Positions 51,550 through 61,939 of a stretch of 64,000 nt of DNA are shown piece after piece. Position numbers and translations under genes: made by a program. The stretch's first letter is position 1; every line of letters starts with the position of its first letter. Source of the DNA: Bradyrhizobium sp. 139 (GTDB lineage Bacteria > Pseudomonadota > Alphaproteobacteria > Rhizobiales > Xanthobacteraceae); NCBI RefSeq assembly GCF_023074175.1, contig NZ_JADPKS010000173.1, forward strand, positions 1 through 64,000, written 5' to 3'. The notes under the pieces are model-generated. The model saw only the letters and a list, made by a program, of their open reading frames with translations, did not search any database and was not told the origin of the DNA.

Positions 51550-52205
51550 TGATCACGCTCTATCACTGCGACGCCGCGCGCTCCTTCCGCCCGCTCTGGA
51601 TGTTGGAGGAGATGGGGCTTCGTTACGAATTGAAGATGCTGCAGTTTCCGCCGCGGGTGTTTGCCAAGGACTATCTCGGCATCAATCCGCTCGGCACGAT
51701 CCCCTTCCTGATCGACGGGGAGACGCGGATGACCGAGTCCTCCGGCATCTGCCACTATCTCGGCGTCAAACACGGGCCGACGCCGCTGATGGTCGGTCTC
51801 GAGGATCCCGCCTATGGCGCGTTCTTGAACTGGATGTATTTCAGCGACGCCACGTTAACCTTCCCGCAAACGCTGGTGCTCCGATACACCCAGCTCGAGC
51901 CGGAGGAGCGACGTAATCCTCAAGTGGCTGGCGATTACGCAAAATGGTTCCTGGGCCGGCTGCGCGCGGTCGAGGCAGCGACCGCGAATGCCGAAACCTT
52001 GTGCGCCGGCCGCTTCACCGCGGCCGACATCGTGATCGGCTACGCGCTCCGGCTCGCCGACAATATCGGGCTTGCCAAGGACTTTGGACCAAATGTCGCG
52101 GCCTATTGGGCCCGCTTGCAGCAACGCGATGGATTCAGGCGCGCGGTTGCTGCGGAGCAGAAGGCCGGCATCGAGCAGAACGTCGTGCCGAGGGCGAGGG
52201 CGTAA
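51549..52205 (+). CDS. Glutathione S-transferase family protein
   Basis: 218 aa with a thioredoxin-like N-domain (MITLYHCDAARSFRPLWML; the cis-proline region LGTIPFLIDGETRMTESSGIC) and a helical C-domain (FTAADIVIGYALRLADN). The start overlaps the stop of the upstream dehydrogenase by one base, with AAGGAGA upstream, so translation is coupled. In catabolic clusters such GSTs may isomerise or deglutathionylate intermediates; here the link is inferred only from the overlap. Confidence 0.88.
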   Translation: MITLYHCDAARSFRPLWMLEEMGLRYELKMLQFPPRVFAKDYLGINPLGTIPFLIDGETRMTESSGICHYLGVKHGPTPLMVGLEDPAYGAFLNWMYFSDATLTFPQTLVLRYTQLEPEERRNPQVAGDYAKWFLGRLRAVEAATANAETLCAGRFTAADIVIGYALRLADNIGLAKDFGPNVAAYWARLQQRDGFRRAVAAEQKAGIEQNVVPRARA

Positions 52206-52215
52206 GTTGTTTTGC

Positions 52216-52253
52216 GTCGTTCCGGGTTCGCCCTTCAGGCGCCCCGGAATGAC
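52216..52253. repeat. Short palindromic repeat (GTCGTTCCGGG / CCCCGGAATGAC)
   Basis: A minimal hairpin right after the GST stop: GTCGTTCCGG pairs with CCGGAATGAC, with an inner GCCcttcaGGC-type stem. It could end the dehydrogenase-GST transcript. A truncated member of the family at 50252. Confidence 0.7.
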
Positions 52254-52358
52254 GAGCCTGTGGCCAATGACAGCGCTATCCCGCCGTGACAGCGCCCAAA
52301 TTTCCGCTAAGGTGACCTCCGTCCGCAGCGGCCAGAGAGCCGCGCGAGGAGGATCCCA

Positions 52359-53159
52359 ATGGAAGATAAGGGTCGCGAATCCGACCATCTGATGCTGATC
52401 ACGCCGGAACGGGTCTTCTATGCCGGCCTGCTCGGCCGTCCGCGCAAGCGGACCCCCGGCTGCTGCCACATCTATGTCGCAGTGAAGGGCAATTTGCATC
52501 TGACGATCGACGACGCCCTCGCCACCGGCGAGCTGTTCGTCACCCTGCCGAACCAGCGGCATTCCATCGCCAGCGACTACCGCACTGCAATCAGCGTGAC
52601 GCTTGAGCCGGAAAGCATGCCCGACGGCGCGATCGAGGCCCTGGCCGAGCGGCTGATTGGACCCGACCGGGCCGTTTATGCCCGCAAGATCCTCGCGGCC
52701 TACGCTCTGCTGCGGCAGCGCCGCTATGGCGACATCACCACTGCCGAATTCGACGAGATGTGTTTTGGTGAAGCGCTGCCGCGCCGCGTGCTCGACCTGC
52801 GAGTCATGCGCGCGGTCGCCCGCATCGGGCGTTTCTCCGGCGAGCCCGTGACGGCAGATACTTGCGCGGCCGAAGCGGGGCTCTCGGCCTCGCGTTTCCT
52901 GCATCTGTTCAAGGAAGAGACCGGCATCTCCTTCCGCTCCTTCCGCGCCTGGAAGCGTGCGCGGCATCTGCTGCACTTCGCCAACCAGGACCTCAACCTC
53001 GCCCATCTCGCGCAGGACATCGGCTATCCCGACAGCACCCATTTCAGCCATTCGATCCGCCGCTTCTACGGATTGAAGCCGCGCGCGATCTTCGTCGGCT
53101 CGCGCGACCTTGCGATCTACCGCAGCACCGAGACGGTGAGGCTCGCGGAGGCGAGCTGA
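52359..53159 (+). CDS. AraC-family transcriptional regulator
   Basis: 266 aa. The C-terminal part carries two helix-turn-helices: first TADTCAAEAGLSASRFLHLF, second LNLAHLAQDIGYPDSTHFSH followed by FYGLKPRAIF, matching the AraC consensus (GF.D.SHFSR.F+...G..P). The N-terminal 120 residues (TPERVFYAGLLGRPRKRTPG, HLTIDDALATGELFVTLPNQ) form a probable cupin-like effector domain. GAGGAT precedes the ATG. It sits between the dehydrogenase genes and the keto-acid cleavage/carboxylase genes, so it is the likely local regulator. Confidence 0.9.
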   Translation: MEDKGRESDHLMLITPERVFYAGLLGRPRKRTPGCCHIYVAVKGNLHLTIDDALATGELFVTLPNQRHSIASDYRTAISVTLEPESMPDGAIEALAERLIGPDRAVYARKILAAYALLRQRRYGDITTAEFDEMCFGEALPRRVLDLRVMRAVARIGRFSGEPVTADTCAAEAGLSASRFLHLFKEETGISFRSFRAWKRARHLLHFANQDLNLAHLAQDIGYPDSTHFSHSIRRFYGLKPRAIFVGSRDLAIYRSTETVRLAEAS

Positions 53160-53169
53160 GATCGTCGTT

Positions 53170-53261
53170 CGTAGGGTGGGCAAAGCGAAGCGTGCCCACC
53201 ATTTCCGCCAAGCTTGGAGAGCTGGTGGGCACGGCGCAAGAGCGCCTTTGCCCACCCTACG
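53170..53261. repeat. Palindromic repeat (CGTAGGGTGGGCAAAGCGAAGCG family)
   Basis: CGTAGGGTGGGCAAAG at the left pairs exactly with CTTTGCCCACCCTACG at the right; the inner GTGCCCACC pairs with GGTGGGCAC. Same family as 13299-13393 and 57964-58057. Lies between the AraC regulator and the keto-acid cleavage gene. Confidence 0.85.
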
Positions 53262-53373
53262 ATTTCTCGCGTTTTTCCAGCTTCTCCGCGCAAGAAGCCA
53301 CATGCCGCGCGTCACATGATCGCAAGCGTTGAATTCTCAACGTGCGAGACATCCAGGTTATGGGCGACAAGGC

Positions 53374-54240
53374 ATGAGCGACAAGGCCGTCATCACCTGC
53401 GCGCTGAATGGCGTGCTCACCGATCCGAAGCAGCACAACGTGCCTGTGACGCCCGAGCAGATGGCGCGCGAGGCCAAGGCTGCGTTCGATGCCGGCGCCA
53501 GCATCATGCACATCCATCTGCGCCAGCAGGCGCCGAACAAGGGGCATCTGCCGTCCTGGGACGTGAGCGTCAGCAAGGAGATCCAGCAGGCGATCCGCGA
53601 GGCCTGCTCTGGCGTCATCATCAACCACACCTCGGGGGTATCAGGGCCGAACTACAGCGGCGCGCTCGACTGCATCCGCGAAACAAAACCGGAGATCGCG
53701 GCCTGCAACGCTGGCTCGCTGAATTATCTGAAGGTGAAGGCCGACAACAGCTGGGCCTGGCCGCCGATGATGTTCGACAACGCGGTCGAGAAAGTGAAGG
53801 ACTATCTCGACGTCATGAACGCGGTCGGCACCATCCCCGAGTTCGAATGTTTCGACGTTGGCATCGTCCGCTGTGTCGGCATGTACAACCAGGTCGGCAT
53901 GTACAAGGGCCCGCTCGAATATAACTTCGTGATGGGCGTTGCCTCCGGCATGCCGTCCGATCCCGAGCTGCTGCCGATCCTGATCAAGCTGAAGCGCCCC
54001 GAGGCGCATTTTCAGGTCACGGCGATCGGCCGCGAAGAAATCTGGCCGCTGCACCAGCGCTGCGCCGAGCTCGGCGGTCATCTCCGAACCGGTCTCGAGG
54101 ACGCCTTCTATCTAGCCGATGGCAAGAAGGTGACGTCGAACGGTCAGTTGATCGAAGCCATCGCCGCCTGCGCCCGTCGCGCGGGCCGCGCGATCGCGTC
54201 TCCGGCGGAAGCGCGGAAGATCTTTGGGACCAATCGGTAG
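53374..54240 (+). CDS. Beta-keto acid cleavage enzyme (BKACE, DUF849)
   Basis: 288-aa zinc enzyme of the 3-keto-5-aminohexanoate cleavage family: it condenses a beta-keto acid with acetyl-CoA to give acetoacetate and a new acyl-CoA. The start TCALNGVLTDP and the metal motif MHIHLR (H46, H48) are typical; NHTSGVSGPN and PEFECFDVGIVR line the active site. The start at 53374 is chosen because homology begins there. Its substrate probably arises from the acyl-CoA pathway around it. The family is functionally very broad. Confidence 0.88.
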   Translation: MSDKAVITCALNGVLTDPKQHNVPVTPEQMAREAKAAFDAGASIMHIHLRQQAPNKGHLPSWDVSVSKEIQQAIREACSGVIINHTSGVSGPNYSGALDCIRETKPEIAACNAGSLNYLKVKADNSWAWPPMMFDNAVEKVKDYLDVMNAVGTIPEFECFDVGIVRCVGMYNQVGMYKGPLEYNFVMGVASGMPSDPELLPILIKLKRPEAHFQVTAIGREEIWPLHQRCAELGGHLRTGLEDAFYLADGKKVTSNGQLIEAIAACARRAGRAIASPAEARKIFGTNR

Positions 54241-54247
54241 TCACACT

Positions 54248-54346
54248 CCGTCATTCCGGGATGGCCCGAAGGGCCAGGCCCGGAATCTATAACCACGATC
54301 GAGTATAGATTCCGGGCTCGTGCTGCGCACGCTCCGGAATGACGGG
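54248..54346. repeat. Palindromic repeat (CCGTCATTCCGGG family)
   Basis: CCGTCATTCCGG..CCGGAATGACGG ends with inner pieces GGCCCGAAGGGCC and CCCGGAATCTATA / TATAGATTCCGGG. It fills the gap between the keto-acid cleavage gene and the carboxylase beta gene, ending 11 nt before that start. Confidence 0.85.
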
Positions 54347-54357
54347 CAGGAGAATTA

Positions 54358-55974
54358 ATGTCCATTCTCGAAAACACCATTTCCCCCGGCAGCGCGGCCT
54401 ACCACGCCAACCGCGACGGCATGCTCGCGCTGATCGACCGCATGCGCGCGCTGGAAGAGCGCACGCGTGCGGCCTCGGCGGCGGCAAAAGACCGCTTTCA
54501 CAAGCGCGGGCAATTGCTGCCGCGCGAGCGAGTCGCGCTGGTGCTCGATCCCGGTGCGCCCTTCATCGAGCTGTCGACGCTCGCGGGCTACATGTTCGAC
54601 GTGCCGGATCCGAGCAAGAGCGTGCCCGGTGGCGGCGTCATCGCCGGCATCGGCTTTGTCTCCGGCATCCGCTGCATGGTCAGCGCCAATGATGCCGGCA
54701 TCGATGCCGGTGCGCTGCAGCCCTATGGCCTGGACAAGACGTTGCGGGTGCAGGAGCTCGCGCTGGAGAACAAGCTGCCCTACGTCCAGCTCGTCGAAAG
54801 CGCCGGGGCCAATCTGCTGCGCTACCGCGTCGAGGACTTTGTCCGCGGTGGCAACATCTTTCGCAATCTCGCGCGGCTCTCGGCGGCAGGGCTGCCCGTC
54901 GTCACAGTGACCCACGGCTCGTCCACCGCGGGCGGCGCCTACCAGACCGGCCTGTCCGACTATATCGTCATGGTGCGCGGCCGCACGCGCGCGTTCCTTG
55001 CAGGGCCGCCGCTGCTGAAGGCTGCGACCGGCGAGATCGCGACCGAGGAAGAGCTCGGCGGCGCCGAGATGCACACGCAGGTCTCCGGCCTCGGCGACTA
55101 CCTCGCCGAGGACGATCGCGACGCGCTCCGCATCGCACGCGAGATCATGGCGGCGCTGGAGTGGGAGCGGCCGGGCCGAGCGGCGGCGCAATTCAAGCTG
55201 CCGCGCTACGACCAGGACGAGCTCCTGGGCATCATGCCGATGGACCACAAGCGCACCGTCGACATGAAGCAGGTGATCGCGCGCATCGTCGACGATTCCG
55301 ACTTCACCGAGATGGCGCCGAATTACGGCCCCGCCACCGTCTGCGGCCATGCCCGCATCGAAGGCCACGCCATCGGCATCGTCACCAACAACGGACCTCT
55401 CGATCCTGCGGGTGCCAACAAGGCGACGCATTTCATCCAGGCCTGCTGCCAGACCCGCACGCCGCTGCTGTATCTGAACAACACCACCGGCTACATGGTC
55501 GGCAAATCCTACGAAGAGGCCGGCATGATCAAGCACGGCTCCAAGATGATCCAGGCGGTGACGTCGGCGACGGTGCCGCAGATCACGATCTATTGCGGCG
55601 CCTCCTTCGGCGCGGGCAATTACGGCATGTGCGGCCGCGGCTTCCATCCGCGCTTCTGTTTCTCCTGGCCCAACGCCAAGACCGCTGTGATGGGCGGCGA
55701 GCAGGCCGCTGAAACCATGGCAATCGTGACCGAAGCTGCCGCGGCGCGTCGCGGGAAGCCGATCGAGAAGGACAAGCTGGAGGCCATGAAGGCGCAGATC
55801 GTCGGCGTGTTCGACGGCCAGATGGACGTGTTCTCGACCAGCGCGCGCGTGCTCGACGACGGCGTGATCGATCCGCGCGATACCCGTGCGGTGCTATCCG
55901 AGGTGCTCGCGATCTGCCGCGAGGGCGACGCGCGCACGCCCCAGTGCATGCAATTCTCGGTGGCCCGCCCATGA
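54358..55974 (+). CDS. Acyl-CoA carboxylase, carboxyltransferase (beta) subunit
   Basis: 538 aa, two crotonase-like halves forming the carboxyltransferase of methylcrotonyl-, geranyl- or propionyl-CoA carboxylases. Marks: RERVALVLDPGAPFIELSTL, GGVIAGIGFVSGI, TVTHGSSTAGGAYQTGLSDY (oxyanion loop), LYLNNTTGYMVGKSYEEAG and SFGAGNYGMCGRGFHP. The last two resemble methylcrotonyl/geranyl-CoA carboxylase beta chains more than PccB. AGGAGA precedes the ATG. The stop overlaps the alpha-subunit start (ATGA). Confidence 0.92.
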   Translation: MSILENTISPGSAAYHANRDGMLALIDRMRALEERTRAASAAAKDRFHKRGQLLPRERVALVLDPGAPFIELSTLAGYMFDVPDPSKSVPGGGVIAGIGFVSGIRCMVSANDAGIDAGALQPYGLDKTLRVQELALENKLPYVQLVESAGANLLRYRVEDFVRGGNIFRNLARLSAAGLPVVTVTHGSSTAGGAYQTGLSDYIVMVRGRTRAFLAGPPLLKAATGEIATEEELGGAEMHTQVSGLGDYLAEDDRDALRIAREIMAALEWERPGRAAAQFKLPRYDQDELLGIMPMDHKRTVDMKQVIARIVDDSDFTEMAPNYGPATVCGHARIEGHAIGIVTNNGPLDPAGANKATHFIQACCQTRTPLLYLNNTTGYMVGKSYEEAGMIKHGSKMIQAVTSATVPQITIYCGASFGAGNYGMCGRGFHPRFCFSWPNAKTAVMGGEQAAETMAIVTEAAAARRGKPIEKDKLEAMKAQIVGVFDGQMDVFSTSARVLDDGVIDPRDTRAVLSEVLAICREGDARTPQCMQFSVARP

Positions 55975-57944
55975 GGAACGGATCAGTGCAGCACCGGCCG
56001 TTCTTCAAGGTCCTGATTGCCAATCGCGGCGAGATCGTGCTGCGTGTGATGCGGAGTGCGCGCAATCTCGGCCTCGGCGTCGTTGCGGTCTATTCGGATG
56101 CCGATCGCGATGCGCTGCATGTGAGACAGGCCGACCAGGCCGTGCGCATCGGCGAAGCCTTGCCGGCGCAATCCTATCTCAACATCCCCGTGATCATCGC
56201 CGCGGCAAAGGCCAGCGGCGCGGATGCCGTCCATCCCGGCTATGGCTTCCTCGCCGAGAACGAGGATTTCGCGCAAGCCTGCAAAGACTCGGGTCTGGTC
56301 TTCATCGGACCGTCGCCACAGGCGATCGAGGCGATGGGCAACAAGGCCGGCGCCAAGGCGATCATGAAGAAGGCCGGCATCCCTGTCGTGCCTGGCTATC
56401 AGGGTGCTGACCAGAGCGACGAGGTGATGCTCGGGGAAGCCACGAAGATCGGCTTTCCCGTGATGATCAAGGCGGTCGCTGGCGGCGGTGGCCGTGGCAT
56501 GCGGCTCGTGACGAATGCAGCGTCGTTTCCGGATGCGCTGCGCAGCGCGCGGTCGGAGGCGAAGGCGGCTTTTGGCGATCCCACCGTCATTCTTGAGCGC
56601 GCCGTCCAGAATCCCCGGCACATCGAGATCCAGGTGTTCGGCGACAGCCACGGCAACGCCATCCATCTCGGCGAGCGCGATTGCTCGGTGCAGCGGCGGC
56701 ACCAGAAGCTGATCGAGGAGGCGCCATCGCCCGCGGTGACGCCGCATCTGCGCGCGAAAATGGGCGAGGTCGCGGTCGCCGCCGTCAAGGCGTTGCGTTA
56801 CGAGGGTGCCGGCACGCTGGAATTCCTCCTCGATGAGAGCAGCGAGTTCTATTTTATGGAGATGAACACGCGACTCCAGGTCGAGCATCCCGTGACCGAG
56901 GCGATCACCGGGCTCGATCTCGTCGAGCTGCAATTGCGCATCGCGCGCGGCGAGCCGTTGCCGATGAAGCAGCAGGACATACGCTTCTCGGGCCACGCCA
57001 TCGAGGTCCGGCTGTGCTCGGAGGATGCCGCGCAGGATTTCATGCCGCAATCCGGCCGCATGGCGTGCTGGCAGGTGCCTGATAGCATCCGCGTCGAGCA
57101 CGCGCTGCAATCGGGTGCGGAGATCCCGCCATTCTACGATTCCATGATCGCCAAGGTCATCAGTCACGGTGCGACACGCGAGGAGGCGAGAGGGCGGTTG
57201 ATCGTCGGCCTGGAGCAGATCACTGCTTTTGGCGTGACGACCAATCAGGCGTTCCTGATGTCTTGCCTGCGTCATCCCGGTTTTGCCCGAGGCGACGCGA
57301 CGACAGCCTTCATCGGCGCGCACCGCGACGAGATGCTGGCGCCGCGGGCGGACGCCGCATTCGATACGGTGTTGGCAGGTCTGTTGCTCTACGTCACGAA
57401 CCCGCGTGCGCCAGCATGGCGCCCCGGCCGGAGCCTGTCGGCAACGTTCCCGCTGCCGGCAAAAATCGAGATCGCCGGCCAGACGCACGAACTCGAAGTC
57501 ACCCGCGAGCGCGACGGCGGCTACACCGTCGCTATCGACGGCCGGCAGGACAGGTTCGAAATCGACCAGCTTGATGCCGACGCCATTCGCTTCCGCCACA
57601 ACGGTGTGACCGACAGCGCAAAGTTCCTGCGCGACGGCGACCGGCTCTACGTTCAGCATCGCGGCGTCCCGCTAGCGGTCGTCGATCTCACTCTCGCCGC
57701 GCCGAAGGCCGCCGCAAGCAACGGCGGCGATGGCAAGGTTCGCGCTGCCATGAATGGTCGCGTCGTCGCCGTCCTGGTCAAGCCAGGCGATCGGGTCAGC
57801 GCCGGCCAGCCGGTGCTGACGCTGGAAGCCATGAAGATGGAGCACGTCCACAAGGCCGGCATCGATGGCGTGGTCGCCGCGATCGACGTTGCCGAGGGTG
57901 AGCAGGTGACGACGGGCCGGATCGTCGCCGAGATCGGGGCATGA
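55971..57944 (+). CDS. Acyl-CoA carboxylase, biotin carboxylase/carrier (alpha) subunit
   Basis: 657 aa: biotin carboxylase (about 10-455, with VLIANRGEIVLRVMRSA, the ATP-grasp glycine loop GGGGRGMR and MNTRLQVEHPVTE), a linker domain, and a biotinyl domain with K622 in LEAMKMEH. Carboxylates biotin with ATP and bicarbonate and passes the carboxyl to the beta subunit. ATGA overlap with the beta gene indicates coupling. The size fits MccA- or AccA3-type fused alpha subunits. Substrate most likely a branched enoyl-CoA, by the beta chain's resemblance. Confidence 0.94.
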   Translation: MRNGSVQHRPFFKVLIANRGEIVLRVMRSARNLGLGVVAVYSDADRDALHVRQADQAVRIGEALPAQSYLNIPVIIAAAKASGADAVHPGYGFLAENEDFAQACKDSGLVFIGPSPQAIEAMGNKAGAKAIMKKAGIPVVPGYQGADQSDEVMLGEATKIGFPVMIKAVAGGGGRGMRLVTNAASFPDALRSARSEAKAAFGDPTVILERAVQNPRHIEIQVFGDSHGNAIHLGERDCSVQRRHQKLIEEAPSPAVTPHLRAKMGEVAVAAVKALRYEGAGTLEFLLDESSEFYFMEMNTRLQVEHPVTEAITGLDLVELQLRIARGEPLPMKQQDIRFSGHAIEVRLCSEDAAQDFMPQSGRMACWQVPDSIRVEHALQSGAEIPPFYDSMIAKVISHGATREEARGRLIVGLEQITAFGVTTNQAFLMSCLRHPGFARGDATTAFIGAHRDEMLAPRADAAFDTVLAGLLLYVTNPRAPAWRPGRSLSATFPLPAKIEIAGQTHELEVTRERDGGYTVAIDGRQDRFEIDQLDADAIRFRHNGVTDSAKFLRDGDRLYVQHRGVPLAVVDLTLAAPKAAASNGGDGKVRAAMNGRVVAVLVKPGDRVSAGQPVLTLEAMKMEHVHKAGIDGVVAAIDVAEGEQVTTGRIVAEIGA

Positions 57945-57963
57945 TAACACGGCAACAGCGCTG

Positions 57964-58057
57964 CCGTAGAGTGGGCAAAGGCGCGTAGCGCCGTGCCCAC
58001 CATCGTGCCGTGCTTGCAATTGGAATGGTGGGCACGCTTCGCTTTGCCCACCCTATG
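57964..58057. repeat. Palindromic repeat (CGTAGAGTGGGCAAAGGCGC family)
   Basis: The left arm CGTAGAGTGGGCAAAG pairs with the right CTTTGCCCACCCTATGG with two mismatches; the inner GTGCCCACCAT pairs with ATGGTGGGCAC. Lies between the convergent carboxylase and peptide-transporter genes and could terminate both. Confidence 0.85.
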
Positions 58058-58060
58058 GCG

Positions 58061-59046
<986 letters not shown>

Positions 59047-59050
<4 letters not shown>

Positions 59051-60054
59051 GCCACCTCCGCCACTTCCGCCGCACGCCAGCAGGCGGCGAGATGGCCGCC
59101 GCCCCAATCCGTAAGCGGCGGATATTCGGCCTCGCATCGCTTGATCGCAAGCTTGCAGCGTGGTGCGAAAGCGCAACCCTTCGGCAGCTGCACCAGCGAC
59201 GGCACGGTGCCCGGAATTTCGTTGAGGCGCTCTTGCGCGGCGACGCCGGATGCCGGCACGGCCGGAATCGAGGCCATCAGCCCGCGCGTGTAGGGATGTT
59301 TTGGCGCGGCGAACAGAGCTTCAACGGTTGCTTCCTCGACCTTCCGGCCCGCATACATTACGATCACGCGCTGCGCGGTCTGCGCCACGACGCCGAGATC
59401 GTGCGTGATCAGCACGAGGCCGGTACCGAGCTCCTTCTGGAGGTCGAGGATCAGTGCCAGAATCTGCGCCTGGATGGTGACGTCGAGTGCGGTGGTCGGC
59501 TCGTCCGCGATCAGCAGCGCCGGCCGGCAGGCCAGCGCCATCGCGATCATCGCGCGCTGGCGCATGCCACCGGAGAGCTGGTGCGGATATTCCCGCGCGC
59601 GCCGCGCTGGTTCGGGGATGCGCACCAGGCGCAGCATCTCGACTGCGACGTCGCGGGCTTCTCTGGTGGACATCGCCCGATGCAGCCGCACGGCCTCGAC
59701 GATCTGGTCGCCGATCCGCATCACCGGATTGAGCGACGTCATCGGCTCCTGGAAGATCATCGAGATCCGGTTGCCCCGGATTGCGCGCATGTCGGCTTCG
59801 CTCAGCGCGAGCAGGTCAGTGCCTTCGAGCAAGACCGACCCGCCGACGATACGGCCCGGCGGATCGGGCACCAGCCGCATCAGGGACAGCGCAGTCACGC
59901 TCTTGCCGCAGCCGGATTCGCCGACGATCGCCAGCGTCTCGCCGCGCTTCACAGTGAACGAGATATCGTCGACGGCCTTGAAGAGACCAGAATTGGTGAA
60001 AAACACCGTCTTCAGGTTTTTCACGTCGAGCACGAGATCGGATTGTTTCGCCAT
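59047..60054 (-). CDS. Dipeptide/oligopeptide-type ABC transporter, ATPase (DppD/OppD-like)
   Basis: 335 aa. Walker A GESGCGKSVTALSL (the SVTA variant is typical of DppD), signature LSGGMRQRAMIAMAL, Walker B LLIADEPTTALDVTIQAQ and the C-terminal cysteine group CAFAPRCKLAIKRC. It starts at a TGATG overlap with the permease gene and ends at an ATGA overlap with the partner ATPase gene, so the operon is tightly coupled. Confidence 0.93.
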
Positions 60055-60947
60055 CAGCCGCGCTGCCGGGGATCGAGGATGTCGCGCAAGGCGTCACCGA
60101 ACAGATTGGCGCCGAACACGGCGAGGCTGATCGCGATGCCCGGGAAGATCACCAGCCATGGTGCCGTGCGGACATACTCGGCGGCGGATTCCGAGAGCAT
60201 GCGGCCCCAGGACGGATAAGGCTCGGGAATGCCGAGGCCGAGAAAGGAGAGGGAGGCTTCGGTCAGGATGGTCGAGCCGAGCTGCGCCGTCGCGAGCACG
60301 ATCAGCGGCGCCATCGTGTTCGGCAATACGTGGCGGAGCGCGATCCGCGTCTCGCTCATGCCGATCGACTTGGCGGCTTCGACAAAGGGCAGTTCGCGCA
60401 GCGCCAGCGTATTGGCGCGGATGACGCGCGACACCGTCGGGATCAGCGGAATCGCGATCGCGATGATGACGTTCGGCAAGGACGGACCGAGTGCGGCCGT
60501 CATGATCAGCGCCAGCACCAGCAGCGGCAGCGCCTGGAGGATGTCGGAGACGCGCTGGAATACGAGATCGACCCAGCCGGAGAGATAGCCTGATGTCAGT
60601 CCCACGATCACGCCGATCGTGCCGCCGAGCGCGGTCGAGCCGATCCCGACGGCAAGCGAGATCCGCGCGCCGTGAATGATGCGGCTGAACACGTCGCGGC
60701 CGAAGGAATCCGTGCCCATCCAGTGCGCCATGCTCGGGCGCGCCAGCGCACGGGCGGCGTCGATCGTCAGAGGATCATAGCGCGCGATGAAGTCGGCAAA
60801 GATCGCCGTGAACACGAACAGCGTCATGATGATGAGCCCGGCCGCGCCCAGCACGTGCCGCTGCGCGAGGAACAGCACGCGCCGCCAGCCGCCGGTCGCA
60901 TGCGCCCCGGCGCGCCTCAATTCAACGTCATAGTCGATCGCGGCCAA
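60054..60947 (-). CDS. Dipeptide/oligopeptide-type ABC transporter, permease (DppC-like)
   Basis: 297 aa with six TM segments and an N-terminal cytoplasmic extension (RRAGAHATGGWRRVLFLAQR). Typical DppC marks: WMGTDSFGRDVFSRIIHGARISL and the EAA loop FVEAAKSIGMSETRIALRHVLPN. It forms the channel with DppB. The start is 9 nt after the DppB stop. Confidence 0.93.
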   Translation of the reverse strand: MAAIDYDVELRRAGAHATGGWRRVLFLAQRHVLGAAGLIIMTLFVFTAIFADFIARYDPLTIDAARALARPSMAHWMGTDSFGRDVFSRIIHGARISLAVGIGSTALGGTIGVIVGLTSGYLSGWVDLVFQRVSDILQALPLLVLALIMTAALGPSLPNVIIAIAIPLIPTVSRVIRANTLALRELPFVEAAKSIGMSETRIALRHVLPNTMAPLIVLATAQLGSTILTEASLSFLGLGIPEPYPSWGRMLSESAAEYVRTAPWLVIFPGIAISLAVFGANLFGDALRDILDPRQRG

Positions 60948-60956
60948 TAAGCTCTC

Positions 60957-61904
60957 CTAATCCGTATACCTGATCCGCGGGTCGAACACGGCGTAGAGCA
61001 TGTCGACGATGAAATTCGCGCTCACCACCACGACCGCAATCAGCATCACGAGGTTCTGCACGATCGGATAGTCGCGCCAGCGGATCGCTTCGACCAGGAA
61101 GCGCGCGACGCCGGGGATGTTGAACACGGTCTCGGTCACGATCAGGCCGCCGATCAGGAATGCCGCCTCGATGCCGATCACGGTGATGACGGGCAGGATC
61201 GCGTTCTTCAGTGCATGCTGATAGTTCACGGCGGCATCCGAGGCGCCCTTGGCGCGGGCGGTGCGGATATAGTCCTGCCGCAGCACCTCCAGCATCGAGG
61301 AACGGGTGATGCGCATGGTCAGCGCGGCGCTGCGGAAGCCGACGGCTGCGGCGGGCACGGCATAGGTCGCAAACGCCTCCAGCCAGGTCTGCGGATTGGG
61401 ATTGAAGATCGGCATCTGGCCGAACATCGCGACCGATGCGGTGAGGATGAGCAAGCCGAGCCAGAACGAAGGCAGCGACAAGCCGCTGAGGCTGACCACG
61501 CGCAGCGCATAATCAAGCCGCGTGCCCTGCTTCACCGCGCTGATGACGCCGAGTGGAATGCCGATCGACGCCGAGAACAGCAGCGCCAGGCCGGCGAGCC
61601 GCGCCGTGATCGGGATTCGCGGCAATATCTCCTGAAGGGCGGGCTTCTCGGAGACGTAGGAGTAGCCGAAATCACCGCGCAAGAAGCCGCTGATCCAGTG
61701 CCAATATTGCACGACCAGCGGCTGGTCGATGCCGAGCTCTTTCTCCAGATTGGCCTTGTCGGCGGGATCGACATAGCCGGCCGCGGCAAACAGGATGTCG
61801 ACGATGTTGCCGGGCACGACACGCAGCAGGAAGAAGATGACGACCGAGATCCCGAACAGGGTCACGAGCATCAGGAACAGGCGCCGCACCAGATAGGCAA
61901 ACAT
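60957..61904 (-). CDS. Dipeptide/oligopeptide-type ABC transporter, permease (DppB-like)
   Basis: 315 aa, six TM segments, starting MFAYLVRRLFLMLVTLFGIS, the typical DppB opening. It has the EAA loop DYIRTARAKGASDAAVNYQHALKN and the C-terminal VFNIPGVARFLVEAIRWRDYP. Second gene of the five-gene set, 35 nt after the receptor stop. Confidence 0.93.
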   Translation of the reverse strand: MFAYLVRRLFLMLVTLFGISVVIFFLLRVVPGNIVDILFAAAGYVDPADKANLEKELGIDQPLVVQYWHWISGFLRGDFGYSYVSEKPALQEILPRIPITARLAGLALLFSASIGIPLGVISAVKQGTRLDYALRVVSLSGLSLPSFWLGLLILTASVAMFGQMPIFNPNPQTWLEAFATYAVPAAAVGFRSAALTMRITRSSMLEVLRQDYIRTARAKGASDAAVNYQHALKNAILPVITVIGIEAAFLIGGLIVTETVFNIPGVARFLVEAIRWRDYPIVQNLVMLIAVVVVSANFIVDMLYAVFDPRIRYTD

Positions 61905-61939
61905 GCATCGCCTCCTGTCGAAACCGTCAGCCGCGCGCG

